64,000 nucleotides of DNA from Rhodocyclaceae bacterium (GTDB taxonomy: Bacteria; Pseudomonadota; Gammaproteobacteria; Burkholderiales; Rhodocyclaceae): the NCBI GenBank assembly GCA_016791115.1, contig JAEUNL010000032.1:36558-100557 (forward strand), written 5' to 3'. Both the position numbers and the translations under genes were made by a program. Positions 11,708-19,568 of the stretch are shown here, piece by piece; the stretch's first letter is position 1; each line of letters begins with the position of its first letter. The notes under the pieces were generated by a model. That model saw only the letters and a program-made list of their open reading frames with translations. It had not been told where the DNA came from and made no database searches.

Positions 11708-11736
11708 TTGTTGCCGGCGGCCGGTACGGCTATTAT
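11708..11736 (+). promoter_or_regulatory. Putative sigma70 promoter for DUF2802-SPOR genes
   Basis: TTGTTG (11708-11713) and TATTAT (11731-11736) are separated by 17 bases, in the divergent gap upstream of the DUF2802 gene. Both hexamers are imperfect, so this is a by-eye candidate. Confidence 0.4.
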
Positions 11737-11758
11737 CGCAGCCGGAATCCCGAATGCC

Positions 11759-11818
11759 ATGAACACGCCTACATCCAACCCAAAGTGCCATCAGGCGAAG
11801 CCTGCGGCTTCAATCTGA
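11759..11818 (+). CDS. Possible 19-codon leader peptide coupled to DUF2802 gene
   Basis: A short frame MNTPTSNPKCHQAKPAASI ends in a TGA whose last base is the first base of the DUF2802 ATG (TGATG). A GAAGCC/GGCTTC hairpin (11797-11811) covers the spot where the ribosome-binding site of DUF2802 should be, and no clear Shine-Dalgarno is seen there. Translation of the leader would open the hairpin and deliver ribosomes to the downstream start. No homology is recognised, and the frame could be fortuitous. Confidence 0.25.
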   Translation: MNTPTSNPKCHQAKPAASI

Positions 11819-12222
11819 TGAATTTCGGCGCACCCGGCTGGAAAGAAGCCGTGTTTGCTGTCGTGGTGATCCTCGCGCTCTATGTCGGTCTTGCCCTGAT
11901 TCGCTTGCTGCGGCCGAGAACGGCCGAGACCCGTACGGAGATGCCGCCGGCGCCGGACCAAACCTTGCTTCGCGGACTGCAGACGGAACTGGTCGGGCTT
12001 CGAGCCCAGATGGAGGCATTGCAGGCGGCTTGCGACGGATTGCGCGACGATGTCGATCAACTCAAGGCATCGCGCGCCGTTTCGCCCCAGTACAACGATG
12101 CACTGTCGCTTGCCCAGAGGGGAGGGCATGCCGAGGATATTGCCGAGGCTTGTGGCATATCCATCGGGGAAGCGGAGCTGGTCTGTGCTTTGGCAAGAAG
12201 CCGGGGAGGAGCGGACGCGTGA
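11818..12222 (+). CDS. DUF2802 family membrane-anchored protein
   Basis: A 134-aa protein of unknown function. One transmembrane helix (AVFAVVVILALYVGLALIRLL, about residues 12-32) is followed by a predicted coiled coil (LRGLQTELVGLRAQMEAL and onward) and the DUF2802 C-terminal signature ALSLAQRGGHAEDIAEACGI with GEAELVCALARS. That segment resembles a small helix-turn-helix-like fold. It overlaps the SPOR gene by four bases (GTGA) and so is translationally coupled to it. In other proteobacteria the family often sits near flagellar or envelope genes; here the context is envelope. Confidence 0.78.
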   Translation: MNFGAPGWKEAVFAVVVILALYVGLALIRLLRPRTAETRTEMPPAPDQTLLRGLQTELVGLRAQMEALQAACDGLRDDVDQLKASRAVSPQYNDALSLAQRGGHAEDIAEACGISIGEAELVCALARSRGGADA

Positions 12223-12965
12223 TCGACAAGACGGCTTCGCCGAACTCGGACAAACGGCGGATCGAGCGGGGCGAGCGCAACAAATTGCTGGTGCGCATCG
12301 GTATCGCCGTGGTCCTGATTGTTGCCCTGATTGCTGCCCTTGCTTTGTTCGAAGGAACGCAGAAGGATGCCGAGCCGGAGGTCTCCGGTGTTTCGCCAAG
12401 CGTTGTACCGCCCGCGAAACCGACGCCCGGCGGAGCAAATCAGGCAAGCGGTTCGATTCAGTCGCCGCAGGTAGCGGATTCCCGAGTCGAGTCGCCTGCG
12501 GAACCCGAGCGCACTGCCGCGCCGGAGGCCGCAAAACCGGCTTCTCTAGACCGCGCGGGGTCTGCACCGGAAGATAGCTATCCGAGGCTTGTCGTCGGTC
12601 GGGGAGGCGAGCGATCGTCGCCTCACAAGATGCCGGCGGCATCGGCTGCGCCTGTACGAGCTGGTGCCGTGGAGCAGGCGTCGAGGGAGCGTGTCGCCGA
12701 GTCGCCGGCTACGCCGATGAAAGCGGAAGCGCCTTCGCCGGGCAAGCCGCCGAGCGGATTCGTCCTTCAGGTTGGCGTGTTCTCGAATCTTTCCAACGCG
12801 GAGGATTTGCGCAGGCGCCTTGTCGACGCCGGCATCCCGGCACATATCGAAGCGCGCGTGCAGGTCGGGCCGTTTGCATCACAGGCCGAAGCAGTGGCTG
12901 CGCAGCAGAAGCTGCGGGCACTCGGCATGGAACCGGGTATGCTGATTGCGCCGAAGCGCCCCTGA
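12219..12965 (+). CDS. SPOR-domain cell-envelope protein
   Basis: A 248-aa bitopic inner-membrane protein: short cytoplasmic N-terminus, one transmembrane helix (IGIAVVLIVALIAALALF), a long Pro/Ala/Glu-rich periplasmic linker, and a C-terminal SPOR domain (about residues 175-248: GFVLQVGVFSNLSNAEDLRR, then VQVGPFASQAEA). SPOR domains bind denuded glycan at division sites, so FtsN/DedD-like septal localisation is likely. GTG is the start: GGAGGA lies eight bases upstream and the GTGA overlap couples it to DUF2802. It is shorter than FtsN and lacks recognisable FtsN essential-domain residues, so it is not named. Confidence 0.85.
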   Translation: MIDKTASPNSDKRRIERGERNKLLVRIGIAVVLIVALIAALALFEGTQKDAEPEVSGVSPSVVPPAKPTPGGANQASGSIQSPQVADSRVESPAEPERTAAPEAAKPASLDRAGSAPEDSYPRLVVGRGGERSSPHKMPAASAAPVRAGAVEQASRERVAESPATPMKAEAPSPGKPPSGFVLQVGVFSNLSNAEDLRRRLVDAGIPAHIEARVQVGPFASQAEAVAAQQKLRALGMEPGMLIAPKRP

Positions 12966-12973
12966 TTGGGGCC

Positions 12974-13723
12974 TTACGCCGGGCCGCAGACCGGGCATGC
13001 CGGATCACGCGCCAACTGGATGCTGCGCCAGTCTGCCGACAAGGCGTCGAAAAGCAGCAATCGGCCGTTGAGCGTTTCGCCGATACCGGCAACGAGCTTC
13101 AATGCCTCCGCAGCCTGCATAGTGCCGACGATGCCGGTCAAGGGAGCGAATACGCCCATCACCGCACATCTGACCTCTTCGACATCTTCCCCTTCAGGAA
13201 ACAGGCAGTGGTAGCACGGGCCATCTGCCCGCCGTCGGTCGAAAACCGAGATCTGTCCGTCGAATCTGATCGCGGCCCCGGATACCAGCGGTTTTGCGCG
13301 GCGAACGCAGGCTCGATTGACCGCGTGGCGCGTTGCAAAGTTGTCGCAGCAGTCCAGGACGACCGTTGCGGCAGCGACTTCAGCATCGAGCCTCTCGCCG
13401 TCCAGACGCGATTGCAGCGCGATCACATCGACGTCCGGATTGATCAGGTGAAGGGTATCGCGGCCCGATTCGACCTTCGGTCGCCCGACCGAAGGGGTGT
13501 GGTGGAGAATCTGTCTTTGCAGGTTGGTCAGGTCGACGGTATCGCCATCGCAAAGTACGATCGTGCCGATTCCGGCGGCGGCGAGGTAGAGTGCCGCCGG
13601 GGAGCCGAGACCTCCGGCCCCGATAACGAGGGCGCGCGCTTCCAGCAACCGCGTCTGCCCCTCGATGCCGATCTGGTCGAGCAGAATGTGGCGGCTATAG
13701 CGAAGCAGTTGTTCGTCGTTCAT
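12974..13723 (-). CDS. moeB: MoeB/ThiF-family sulfur-carrier adenylyltransferase
   Basis: A 249-aa E1-like enzyme that adenylates the C-terminal Gly-Gly of a sulfur carrier (MoaD or ThiS) for molybdopterin or thiamine biosynthesis. It shows the nucleotide-binding VIGAGGLGSP near residue 35, NLQRQILH with the family Arg, DCCDNFATRHAVN, the zinc pairs CYHC and CPVC, and CAVMGVFAPLTGIVGTMQA containing the conserved mobile Cys. No ThiS/MoaD gene is adjacent in the window, so MoeB versus ThiF is unresolved; moeB is the customary name in betaproteobacteria. It converges on the SPOR gene with only eight bases between. Confidence 0.88.
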   Translation of the reverse strand: MNDEQLLRYSRHILLDQIGIEGQTRLLEARALVIGAGGLGSPAALYLAAAGIGTIVLCDGDTVDLTNLQRQILHHTPSVGRPKVESGRDTLHLINPDVDVIALQSRLDGERLDAEVAAATVVLDCCDNFATRHAVNRACVRRAKPLVSGAAIRFDGQISVFDRRRADGPCYHCLFPEGEDVEEVRCAVMGVFAPLTGIVGTMQAAEALKLVAGIGETLNGRLLLFDALSADWRSIQLARDPACPVCGPA

Positions 13724-13801
13724 CTCGAAGCGTTGTCAGGCGTGTCCGGTGCGTTGAAGGCCGATTACTTTCGTCCGGACGGCCCGGCGCTGGGCAAACG
13801 G

Positions 13802-14251
13802 TTACTTGTATTCGCGCAGTTCCGGCGGCGTATCGTCGCGATCACCGTGGAGGTGGTGATCCCACGCCTTCACATAGACCTCGTTCGACTTCTTGATCAG
13901 TCGTTGCGGCGACCGGAGGGTATGAAGCTGCGTCTGCTCGCAGTATCGAACGAGGGCCCGGACAATTTTGCTGTACAGCGTGTTGTCCAGATGAAAGCCC
14001 TGTTGCCGTAGGGCTTCTTCGAGACCCTCGAGTGTGTAGTCGAAAATGTCGTACGAAACCGTCAGCGCGCGACGGCCCTCGATGGCCTCGACGCGCAAAC
14101 CCTCCAGGCCGGACAGTAGCTCGAATGCCCGATGCGTTTGTTCAGGCGGCAGCGCGCCGAAGCGAAGCTCGCGACGCTTGAAAGTGCCCGGTGTGGGTAC
14201 GAACGTCGGTCCGGAATGCACTGCGTGGCCGTGGTTGGCTGACTGACGCAT
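13802..14251 (-). CDS. Conserved hypothetical protein
   Basis: 149 aa, function unrecognised. It is soluble, with no signal peptide or transmembrane segment. The middle (about residues 28-85, RRELRFGALPPEQTHRAFEL to ALRQQGFHLD) alternates strands and helices in a pattern reminiscent of a ferredoxin-like alpha/beta (HMA-like) fold, but no CxxC metal motif is present. The C-terminal half is basic and His-rich (KAWDHHLHGDRD). GGGGAGGCAGG lies just ahead of the ATG, supporting real translation. It follows ctpA on the same strand by 33 bases; the gap contains a GC-rich stem. Confidence 0.7.
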   Translation of the reverse strand: MRQSANHGHAVHSGPTFVPTPGTFKRRELRFGALPPEQTHRAFELLSGLEGLRVEAIEGRRALTVSYDIFDYTLEGLEEALRQQGFHLDNTLYSKIVRALVRYCEQTQLHTLRSPQRLIKKSNEVYVKAWDHHLHGDRDDTPPELREYK

Positions 14252-14284
14252 CCTGCCTCCCCGCCCGGCTGCCGCCGGGGCGCA

Positions 14285-15676
14285 TTATTTTGCCTGAATG
14301 ATCTGCAATCCCTTGAGCAAATTCACTGCCTGCGAGAGCTGATAGTCGTTCTTCCCGCCGATCTCGAACGGCGGTTTGCCCTCTTCGTCCTCTGCCTTCG
14401 GTTTTGCATCTTTCTTGTCGGCCTTGCTCTGCGGTTCGGGTTTCGCCTTTGGAGCCGCACCGCCTTCCGGGTTGTCCAGATGGCGCTCGAGGTCGGCTTC
14501 CCGAATGCGCGGGCCCAAGTCTCCGCCTGCGGTGTCTTCCACCTTGATGTCCGGTTCGATGCCCTTGGCCTGGATCGAGCGTCCGTTCGGCGTGAAATAG
14601 CGGGCCGTGGTCAGCTTGATCGCGGTGTTGTTATTGAGCGGCAGGATGGTCTGCACGGAACCCTTGCCAAAGCTCTGGGTCCCCAGAACGACGGCCCGCT
14701 TATGATCCTGCAGTGCGCCGGCGACAATCTCGGACGCGGAGGCAGATCCGCCATTAACCAGTACGACCATCGGTACCGTCTTGACGGATGGCGGCAGGGT
14801 CTTCAGGAAATCCTCTCGCGTCCCGCGCAGGTAATCTTCGCTGATCGCGAAATACTTGCGCTTGGCGTCTTCGGTGCGTCCGTCGGTCGAGACAACCAGT
14901 GCCTTGGGCGGAAGGAAGGCAGCCGAGACGCCGACCGCGCCGTGGAGCAGACCGCCCGGATCGTTTCGCAGATCAAGCACGAGTCCTTTCATCGGGCCCT
15001 GCTTGAACAACTCGTTCAGGTGCTTGACCAAGTATTGGGTCGTGCTCTCCTGGAATTGCGTCACACGGACGTAGCCGTACCCCGGTTCGACCAGCTTCGA
15101 CTTCACGCTCTGAACCTTGATCACTTCGCGAACGAGGGTGATGACGAGCGGTTTGGTTTCTCCCTTCCGGGAAATCGTCAGCGTAATGGGCGTCTTTGGC
15201 TTGCCGCGCATACGCTTGACGGCATCGTTCAGCGTCATGCCCTTCACGGCGGTATCGTCCAACTTGATGATCAGGTCGCCGGCCTTGACCCCGGCGCGGA
15301 ATGCCGGCGTGTCCTCGATCGGCGAAACCACCTTGACGAAGCCGTCTTCCATCCCGACTTCGATTCCCAGTCCACCGAACTCGCCCTGGGTGCCGACCTG
15401 CAGATCCTTGAACGCGTCCGCATCGAGATATGCCGAATGGGGATCCAGGTTGGACAGCATGCCGCTGATCGCGTTGTTGATCAGCTTCTTGTCTTCGACC
15501 GACTCGACGTAGCCAGTCTTGATCGCGTTGAAGACGTCGGCGAAGGAGCGCAATTCCTCGACCGGCAGCGGACTCGCCGCCTCCTTGTTGGCGTTCGCCG
15601 AGAAATTCAGGCTGATCAGCACGCCGGCCAGCACACCGATCCCGACGAGTCCTGCTTGCTTCAACTTGGTCTGCAT
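14285..15676 (-). CDS. ctpA: S41 family C-terminal processing peptidase (CtpA)
   Basis: A 463-aa periplasmic serine protease. An N-terminal signal/anchor (LVGIGVLAGVLISL) is followed by a PDZ domain (about residues 98-180, GGLGIEVGMEDGFVKVVSP) and the S41 catalytic domain with the Ser/Lys dyad S313 (SASASEIVAGALQD) and K338 (GTQSFGKGS). An Ala/Lys/Glu-rich low-complexity tail precedes the C-terminal NDYQLSQAVNLLKGL. CtpA processes envelope proteins and in some species degrades peptidoglycan hydrolases. It lies nine bases after envC, whose product controls amidases, and the gpmA-envC-ctpA order is a common proteobacterial cluster. Confidence 0.93.
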   Translation of the reverse strand: MQTKLKQAGLVGIGVLAGVLISLNFSANANKEAASPLPVEELRSFADVFNAIKTGYVESVEDKKLINNAISGMLSNLDPHSAYLDADAFKDLQVGTQGEFGGLGIEVGMEDGFVKVVSPIEDTPAFRAGVKAGDLIIKLDDTAVKGMTLNDAVKRMRGKPKTPITLTISRKGETKPLVITLVREVIKVQSVKSKLVEPGYGYVRVTQFQESTTQYLVKHLNELFKQGPMKGLVLDLRNDPGGLLHGAVGVSAAFLPPKALVVSTDGRTEDAKRKYFAISEDYLRGTREDFLKTLPPSVKTVPMVVLVNGGSASASEIVAGALQDHKRAVVLGTQSFGKGSVQTILPLNNNTAIKLTTARYFTPNGRSIQAKGIEPDIKVEDTAGGDLGPRIREADLERHLDNPEGGAAPKAKPEPQSKADKKDAKPKAEDEEGKPPFEIGGKNDYQLSQAVNLLKGLQIIQAK

Positions 15677-15685
15677 TGACGTTTC

Positions 15686-17056
15686 CTACCTGAGACTGAC
15701 CCACCGCATCGGGTCGATGGGCTGCCCACGATGCCTGAGTTCAAAGTATAAACCGGATTCCTCGCTGCCACCGCTGTTGCCTACCGAGGCAATCGCGTCG
15801 CCGGCGCGCACCGTTTCTCCGACCCCCTTCAGGACGGATTCGTTGTAACCATAGATCGACATGTAGTCTTCTCCATGATCGACGATCACCAGATTGCCGA
15901 AGCCCCGCAGCCAATCCGCAAAGGCGATCCGTCCCGCTGCCACTGCCTTGACTTCCCCACCGGTTCCGGCCCGGATGAACACCCCGCGCCACGACGAACC
16001 TCCATCCGCTCTTGGACTGCCAAACCGGTTCATCAGTTCGCCGCGCACCGGCAAGCGCAATTTCCCCCGCAGTTGGGCAAACGGGGTGCCGCCGGGATGT
16101 GCCTGCGGAATCTGTTCGACGCGCGAAACGGGCGGTGGGTCTGTTCTGGTGGGATCAGGTACGCGTGCGGCGTGCGATTGCGGCGGCTCGGCCGGAGACG
16201 GCGATTTCGTCTCCGCCGCGCTTCTTGCAATCGCTTCCTGTTGCCGCCGCTTGTCCTCTGTAAGCTGTGCAAGGCGGTGCGCCTTTTCGGCGGCGATAGC
16301 CTGTTTGCGGGCCAGTTCGGCGAGACCGTCGATCAACCGGGTCAGCCGCCCTTCGTCCCTCTTCAGATTGCCGACCTCCCGCCTTTGTGCTCGCAGTTTT
16401 TCCGACAAGTGGGCCAGCATGAGCTTGCGTTTCTTCTGCTGTTCGGCCAGTTGTGCGATTTCTTGTTTCTGTTCCGATTCGATTTCGGCCAGGGTATCGC
16501 GGGTTTGTCTTGCCTGGTCGAGCAGCGCCTTTTGCTCTGCGAGCGAGGTGCGCAGCTGGCCGATCAGGTCGGCCTCCGAGCGGGATAGCTGCTTCAGGTA
16601 ATAGAGGTCGCGCGCCAGCTGGTTCGGATCGCTGCCCGACAGCATGTGGCGGAGTCCCTGCGCCTGGCCGCTGACGTAGTACCGGTTGAGCAGCTTCTCG
16701 AGAGCGGTCTGCTGGGAGCGGATGGTGCCCTCCAGGCGCCGCCCCGTCTCCGCTGCGCGCGCCAACTCGCTTTCCGCCGCCGCACGATTGGCGGCAAGTT
16801 CCCGTAGGTGGCGCTGGCTCGCCGATATCGACTGTTCGGAGTCGCGTAGCGCCTCGAGGGTGTCGTCCCGCGATTCTTCGCTGCGAGCGATTTCGCGCTG
16901 CAGGTCGCGGATGCGCGCCTGGACGTCCTGAAGGCTGGAGCGGCGCTCCGCGATCGACGCGCCCGGCGCATCCTTCTGCGCCATGAGTGGGCCGGGGGCG
17001 AGAGCAAGTGCACCCCAGAGCAGCGCTATGGCTGCGGCAACCTGCCCCCGGCGCAT
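15686..17056 (-). CDS. envC: Murein hydrolase activator EnvC
   Basis: A 456-aa periplasmic amidase activator. A signal peptide (VAAAIALLWGALALAPGPLMA) is followed by a long coiled coil (about residues 35-270, including IRDLQREIARSEESRDDTLE), a Pro-rich linker and a C-terminal LytM domain. The LytM domain is degenerate: the usual HxGxD zinc ligand motif is WRGVFI and the HLHFE motif is SGLYFEL, as in E. coli EnvC, which activates AmiA/AmiB without hydrolysing peptidoglycan itself. The start at 17056 gives a proper signal peptide; longer upstream frames overlap gpmA and look artefactual. The ribosome-binding site is weak. Confidence 0.92.
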   Translation of the reverse strand: MRRGQVAAAIALLWGALALAPGPLMAQKDAPGASIAERRSSLQDVQARIRDLQREIARSEESRDDTLEALRDSEQSISASQRHLRELAANRAAAESELARAAETGRRLEGTIRSQQTALEKLLNRYYVSGQAQGLRHMLSGSDPNQLARDLYYLKQLSRSEADLIGQLRTSLAEQKALLDQARQTRDTLAEIESEQKQEIAQLAEQQKKRKLMLAHLSEKLRAQRREVGNLKRDEGRLTRLIDGLAELARKQAIAAEKAHRLAQLTEDKRRQQEAIARSAAETKSPSPAEPPQSHAARVPDPTRTDPPPVSRVEQIPQAHPGGTPFAQLRGKLRLPVRGELMNRFGSPRADGGSSWRGVFIRAGTGGEVKAVAAGRIAFADWLRGFGNLVIVDHGEDYMSIYGYNESVLKGVGETVRAGDAIASVGNSGGSEESGLYFELRHRGQPIDPMRWVSLR

Positions 17057-17085
17057 CGGCTCGGTTCTGGCGGCGCGAGTATCGG

Positions 17086-17835
17086 TCAGCCCTTCGACTT
17101 GCCTTGGTTGGCTACCGCGGCCATGGCGGCCGCGATCTCCTCCGGGTTGCCAAGATAGTAGTTGCGGATCGGTTTCAGGTCGTCGGTCAGTTCGTAGACC
17201 AGCGGCTGGGCGGTCGGAATGTTGAGCCCGACGATATCCTTGTCCGATACGTTGTCGAGATACTTGATCAACGCACGTAAACTGTTGCCGTGTGCGGCGA
17301 TGAGTACGCTCTTGCCGTCTTGTACCGTCGGCGCGATGGTTTCGTGCCAGAACGGGAGAAAGCGTGCAACCGTGTCTTTCAGGCATTCGGTGCGAGGGAA
17401 ATCGGAGGCAGCAAGGTCGGCGTAGCGCGGGTCGTCCAGCGAAAGGCGAGGATCGCCCTCGTCAAGCGCAGGGGGCGGTGTGTCGTAGGCGCGCCGCCAG
17501 ATCAGAACCTGTTCGTCACCGAATTTCGCTGCAGTTTCTGCCTTGTTGAGCCCCTGTAGGGCGCCGTAATGCCGTTCGTTCAGACGCCACGAATGCCGGA
17601 CCGGTATCCACATCCGGTCCATTTCCTCGAGCACCGTCCACAGCGTCTTGATCGCGCGGCTCAGCACCGAGGTATAAGCGATATCGAATGCGTATCCCTC
17701 TCGTTTGAGGAGCTGTCCGGCAGCCTTGGCTTCTGCGAGGCCTTTCGCCGTTAGCCCGACGTCGGTCCAGCCGGTGAAACGGTTCTCCTGGTTCCAGATG
17801 GATTCGCCGTGGCGCAATAGTACGATTTTCTTCAT
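17086..17835 (-). CDS. gpmA: 2,3-bisphosphoglycerate-dependent phosphoglycerate mutase
   Basis: A 249-aa glycolytic/gluconeogenic enzyme interconverting 3- and 2-phosphoglycerate through a phosphohistidine. It begins [12 protein letters not shown] with the phosphorylated H9, followed by [44 protein letters not shown] with the catalytic Glu, and [14 protein letters not shown] with the second His. The ATG at 17835 fits the family start exactly. It is the first gene of the gpmA-envC-ctpA run on the - strand and diverges from the ArsR-type regulator. Confidence 0.95.
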   Translation of the reverse strand: MKKIVLLRHGESIWNQENRFTGWTDVGLTAKGLAEAKAAGQLLKREGYAFDIAYTSVLSRAIKTLWTVLEEMDRMWIPVRHSWRLNERHYGALQGLNKAETAAKFGDEQVLIWRRAYDTPPPALDEGDPRLSLDDPRYADLAASDFPRTECLKDTVARFLPFWHETIAPTVQDGKSVLIAAHGNSLRALIKYLDNVSDKDIVGLNIPTAQPLVYELTDDLKPIRNYYLGNPEEIAAAMAAVANQGKSKG

Positions 17836-17959
17836 GACAATGGATTCTAGTAGAGAGGGAAGATCGGGTGATTCTGTCTGGCGCCTACGTGGCAGCGTCA
17901 CGCAAGCTGCCATGGCCGGAAAAATCGGGAAGGGCGCCGACGCGGCAAAAATTCCATTC

Positions 17960-17965
17960 TATAAT
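17960..17965 (+). promoter_or_regulatory. Perfect TATAAT -10 element upstream of ArsR-type gene
   Basis: TATAAT lies 76 bases before the chosen ATG of the ArsR-family gene. No good -35 hexamer is found 16-18 bases upstream (the sequence there is GC-rich), so the promoter would be weak or activator-dependent. Its position supports the downstream ATG at 18041 over longer frames. Confidence 0.35.
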
Positions 17966-18040
17966 AAGCGCTTTACCAACACGACCGCATTGCAGGCTTC
18001 ATACGTGGGAAATCCGGCAGAAATCAAGGCGATCACCAGC

Positions 18041-18343
18041 ATGATCGACAAGCAGGAGCACATCGAAACTGCGGCGCGAGCGCTGAAATCGATCGCCCAT
18101 CCTTTGCGTCTGAAGATTCTTTGCGTGCTCGGCAGTGACGAGGTGTGCGTGCAGGATATCGTCGATGCGGTGGGCACGTCGCAGAGCAATATTTCCCAGC
18201 ATCTCGCGATCCTGCGCGACAAGGGTGTGCTTTTGACGCGCAAGGACGCCAACCGCGTTTATTACCGTATTGGCGACAGCCGCACTTTGCAGCTCATATC
18301 CCTGATGCGCGAAGTCTTTTGCGAAGATTCGCCGCAGCGCTGA
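18041..18343 (+). CDS. ArsR/SmtB-family winged-helix regulator
   Basis: A 100-aa ArsR-type repressor, the family's normal length. Helices HIETAARALKSIAHPLRLKI lead into the recognition region VCVQDIVDAVGTSQSNISQH and the wing LTRKDANRVYYRI. The alpha3 metal motif CVCDL of ArsR/SmtB is replaced by VCVQDI, so classical alpha3 arsenic or lead sensing is unlikely. SoxR/BigR-type members regulate sulfur genes; the rhodanese gene 25 bases downstream makes a sulfur or redox cue plausible, though BigR-like Cys pairs are not evident. A GTG at 18005 in the same frame would give 112 aa. Confidence 0.85.
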   Translation: MIDKQEHIETAARALKSIAHPLRLKILCVLGSDEVCVQDIVDAVGTSQSNISQHLAILRDKGVLLTRKDANRVYYRIGDSRTLQLISLMREVFCEDSPQR

Positions 18344-18368
18344 ACGCGGCAGGGCATTCGGACCAATC

Positions 18369-18779
18369 ATGGATTTTCTCAAAGCAAACCTGATGTGGGT
18401 GGTGATGGCGGCGGTTTCCGGCGGCATGCTGTTGTGGCCCCTTATTCGCAGCCGTACGGCGGGCCCCAGCGTATCGCCGCTCGAGGCGACGCTCCTGATC
18501 AACAGGGAAGATGCACTGGTTCTGGATGTGCGCGAACCTGCCGAATGGTCGAGAGGCCATATTCCCAATGCGCGGCATATACCGCTCGGGCAGATCGAGA
18601 AGCGGCTCGGGGAACTCGACAAATACAAGAACAAGCCGATCATCGTCAGTTGCGCCAGCGGCACCAGGTCGAGTTCGGTATGCGGTACCTTGCGCAAGGC
18701 GGGTTTCGAGAAAGTTTTCAATCTGGCCGGCGGCATTCCTGCGTGGGAACAGGCCGGACAGCCCGTCACAACGCGTTAA
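18369..18779 (+). CDS. Membrane-anchored rhodanese-like sulfurtransferase
   Basis: A 136-aa protein: N-terminal transmembrane helix (LMWVVMAAVSGGMLLWPL) and a single rhodanese domain (about residues 40-130). VLDVREPAEWSRGHIPNA is the CH2A-like motif and the active loop CASGTRS contains catalytic C95, which forms persulfide. It is related to E. coli YibN, which is likewise next to grxC and secB. It probably handles sulfane sulfur at the cytoplasmic face of the inner membrane. It is followed after eight bases by grxC, in one operon. Confidence 0.9.
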   Translation: MDFLKANLMWVVMAAVSGGMLLWPLIRSRTAGPSVSPLEATLLINREDALVLDVREPAEWSRGHIPNARHIPLGQIEKRLGELDKYKNKPIIVSCASGTRSSSVCGTLRKAGFEKVFNLAGGIPAWEQAGQPVTTR

Positions 18780-18787
18780 TCGTGAAG

Positions 18788-19045
18788 ATGCCCAAGGTCG
18801 TCATGTATTCGACCGGCGTGTGCCCTTACTGCGTTCGCGCCGAGCAGTTGCTCAATCGCAAGGGCGTAACCAGCATCGAGAAAATCCGCGTCGATCTTGA
18901 TCCGGCTCGGCGCGTCGAGATGATGGAAAAAACCGGCCGGCGCACCGTGCCGCAAATCTACATCGGCGACACCCACGTTGGCGGTTTCGACGACCTGGCA
19001 GCGCTGGATCACGCCGGTTCGCTCGATGTGCTGCTTGCCGGCTGA
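18788..19045 (+). CDS. grxC: Glutaredoxin 3
   Basis: An 85-aa dithiol glutaredoxin. The active site CPYC is at residues 12-15 in YSTGVCPYCVRAE, with the cis-Pro segment RRTVPQIYIGD and the glutathione-binding GGFDDLAAL. It reduces protein disulfides and glutathione mixed disulfides. The ATG at 18788 gives the normal length; the GTG six bases upstream is an alternative, and neither has a strong ribosome-binding site. It sits between the rhodanese and secB as in many proteobacteria. Confidence 0.93.
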   Translation: MPKVVMYSTGVCPYCVRAEQLLNRKGVTSIEKIRVDLDPARRVEMMEKTGRRTVPQIYIGDTHVGGFDDLAALDHAGSLDVLLAG

Positions 19046-19102
19046 ATTTCCGATAAACACCCATCCGCGCTAGGCGCGGCCTTTACATCCAACGAGACCA
19101 TC

Positions 19103-19564
19103 ATGGCTGAAACCGAGCAAGCCCAGTTCACTATCGAAAAGATTTACGTCAAGGATCTTTCCCTCGAAATTCCCAATGCGCCCCAGATCTTCCTGCAGCG
19201 CGAGCAACCGGAAGTGCAGGTGCAACTCCACACCGAAGCCGCGGCCGTCGACGAAGGCATCTATCAGTGCCTGCTGACGGTTACGGTCACGGCGAAGCTC
19301 GGCGAAAAGACCATGTTTCTGGTGGAGGCTGGCCAAGCGGGCATTTTCCAGATCCGCAACGTACCGCAGCAGGATCTCGATCCGATACTGTCGATTGCGT
19401 GCCCGAACATACTGTTCCCGTATGTTCGAGAAACGATCTCCGACACGATCGGTCGCGCGGGCTTTCCGCCCGTGTTGCTCGCCCCGGTCAATTTCGAGGT
19501 GCTCTACCAGCAGCGCCTGCAACAGCAACAGGGTGCGCAGCAGCCGGCCGCGCCGCTGCAGTAA
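19103..19564 (+). CDS. secB: Protein-export chaperone SecB
   Basis: A 153-aa cytosolic chaperone that holds preproteins unfolded and delivers them to SecA. The family segments FTIEKIYVKDLSLEIPNAP, EKTMFLVEAGQAGIF and ILFPYVRETISDTIGRAGF with PPVLLAPVNFEVLY are all present; the Gln-rich tail is variable in the family. GAGACC precedes the ATG. A short CCGCGC/GCGCGG hairpin lies in the 57-base gap after grxC (19065-19079), possibly tuning expression within the run. Confidence 0.96.
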   Translation: MAETEQAQFTIEKIYVKDLSLEIPNAPQIFLQREQPEVQVQLHTEAAAVDEGIYQCLLTVTVTAKLGEKTMFLVEAGQAGIFQIRNVPQQDLDPILSIACPNILFPYVRETISDTIGRAGFPPVLLAPVNFEVLYQQRLQQQQGAQQPAAPLQ

Positions 19565-19568
19565 CGCG

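Noticed and set aside
14480..15679. 399-codon + strand open frame opposite ctpA
   Set aside because: Shadow of ctpA, whose catalytic Ser/Lys and PDZ motifs are clear on the other strand.
17057..17386. N-terminal extension of EnvC by 110 codons
   Set aside because: It would overlap gpmA and remove the signal peptide; the ATG at 17056 gives a correct exported protein.
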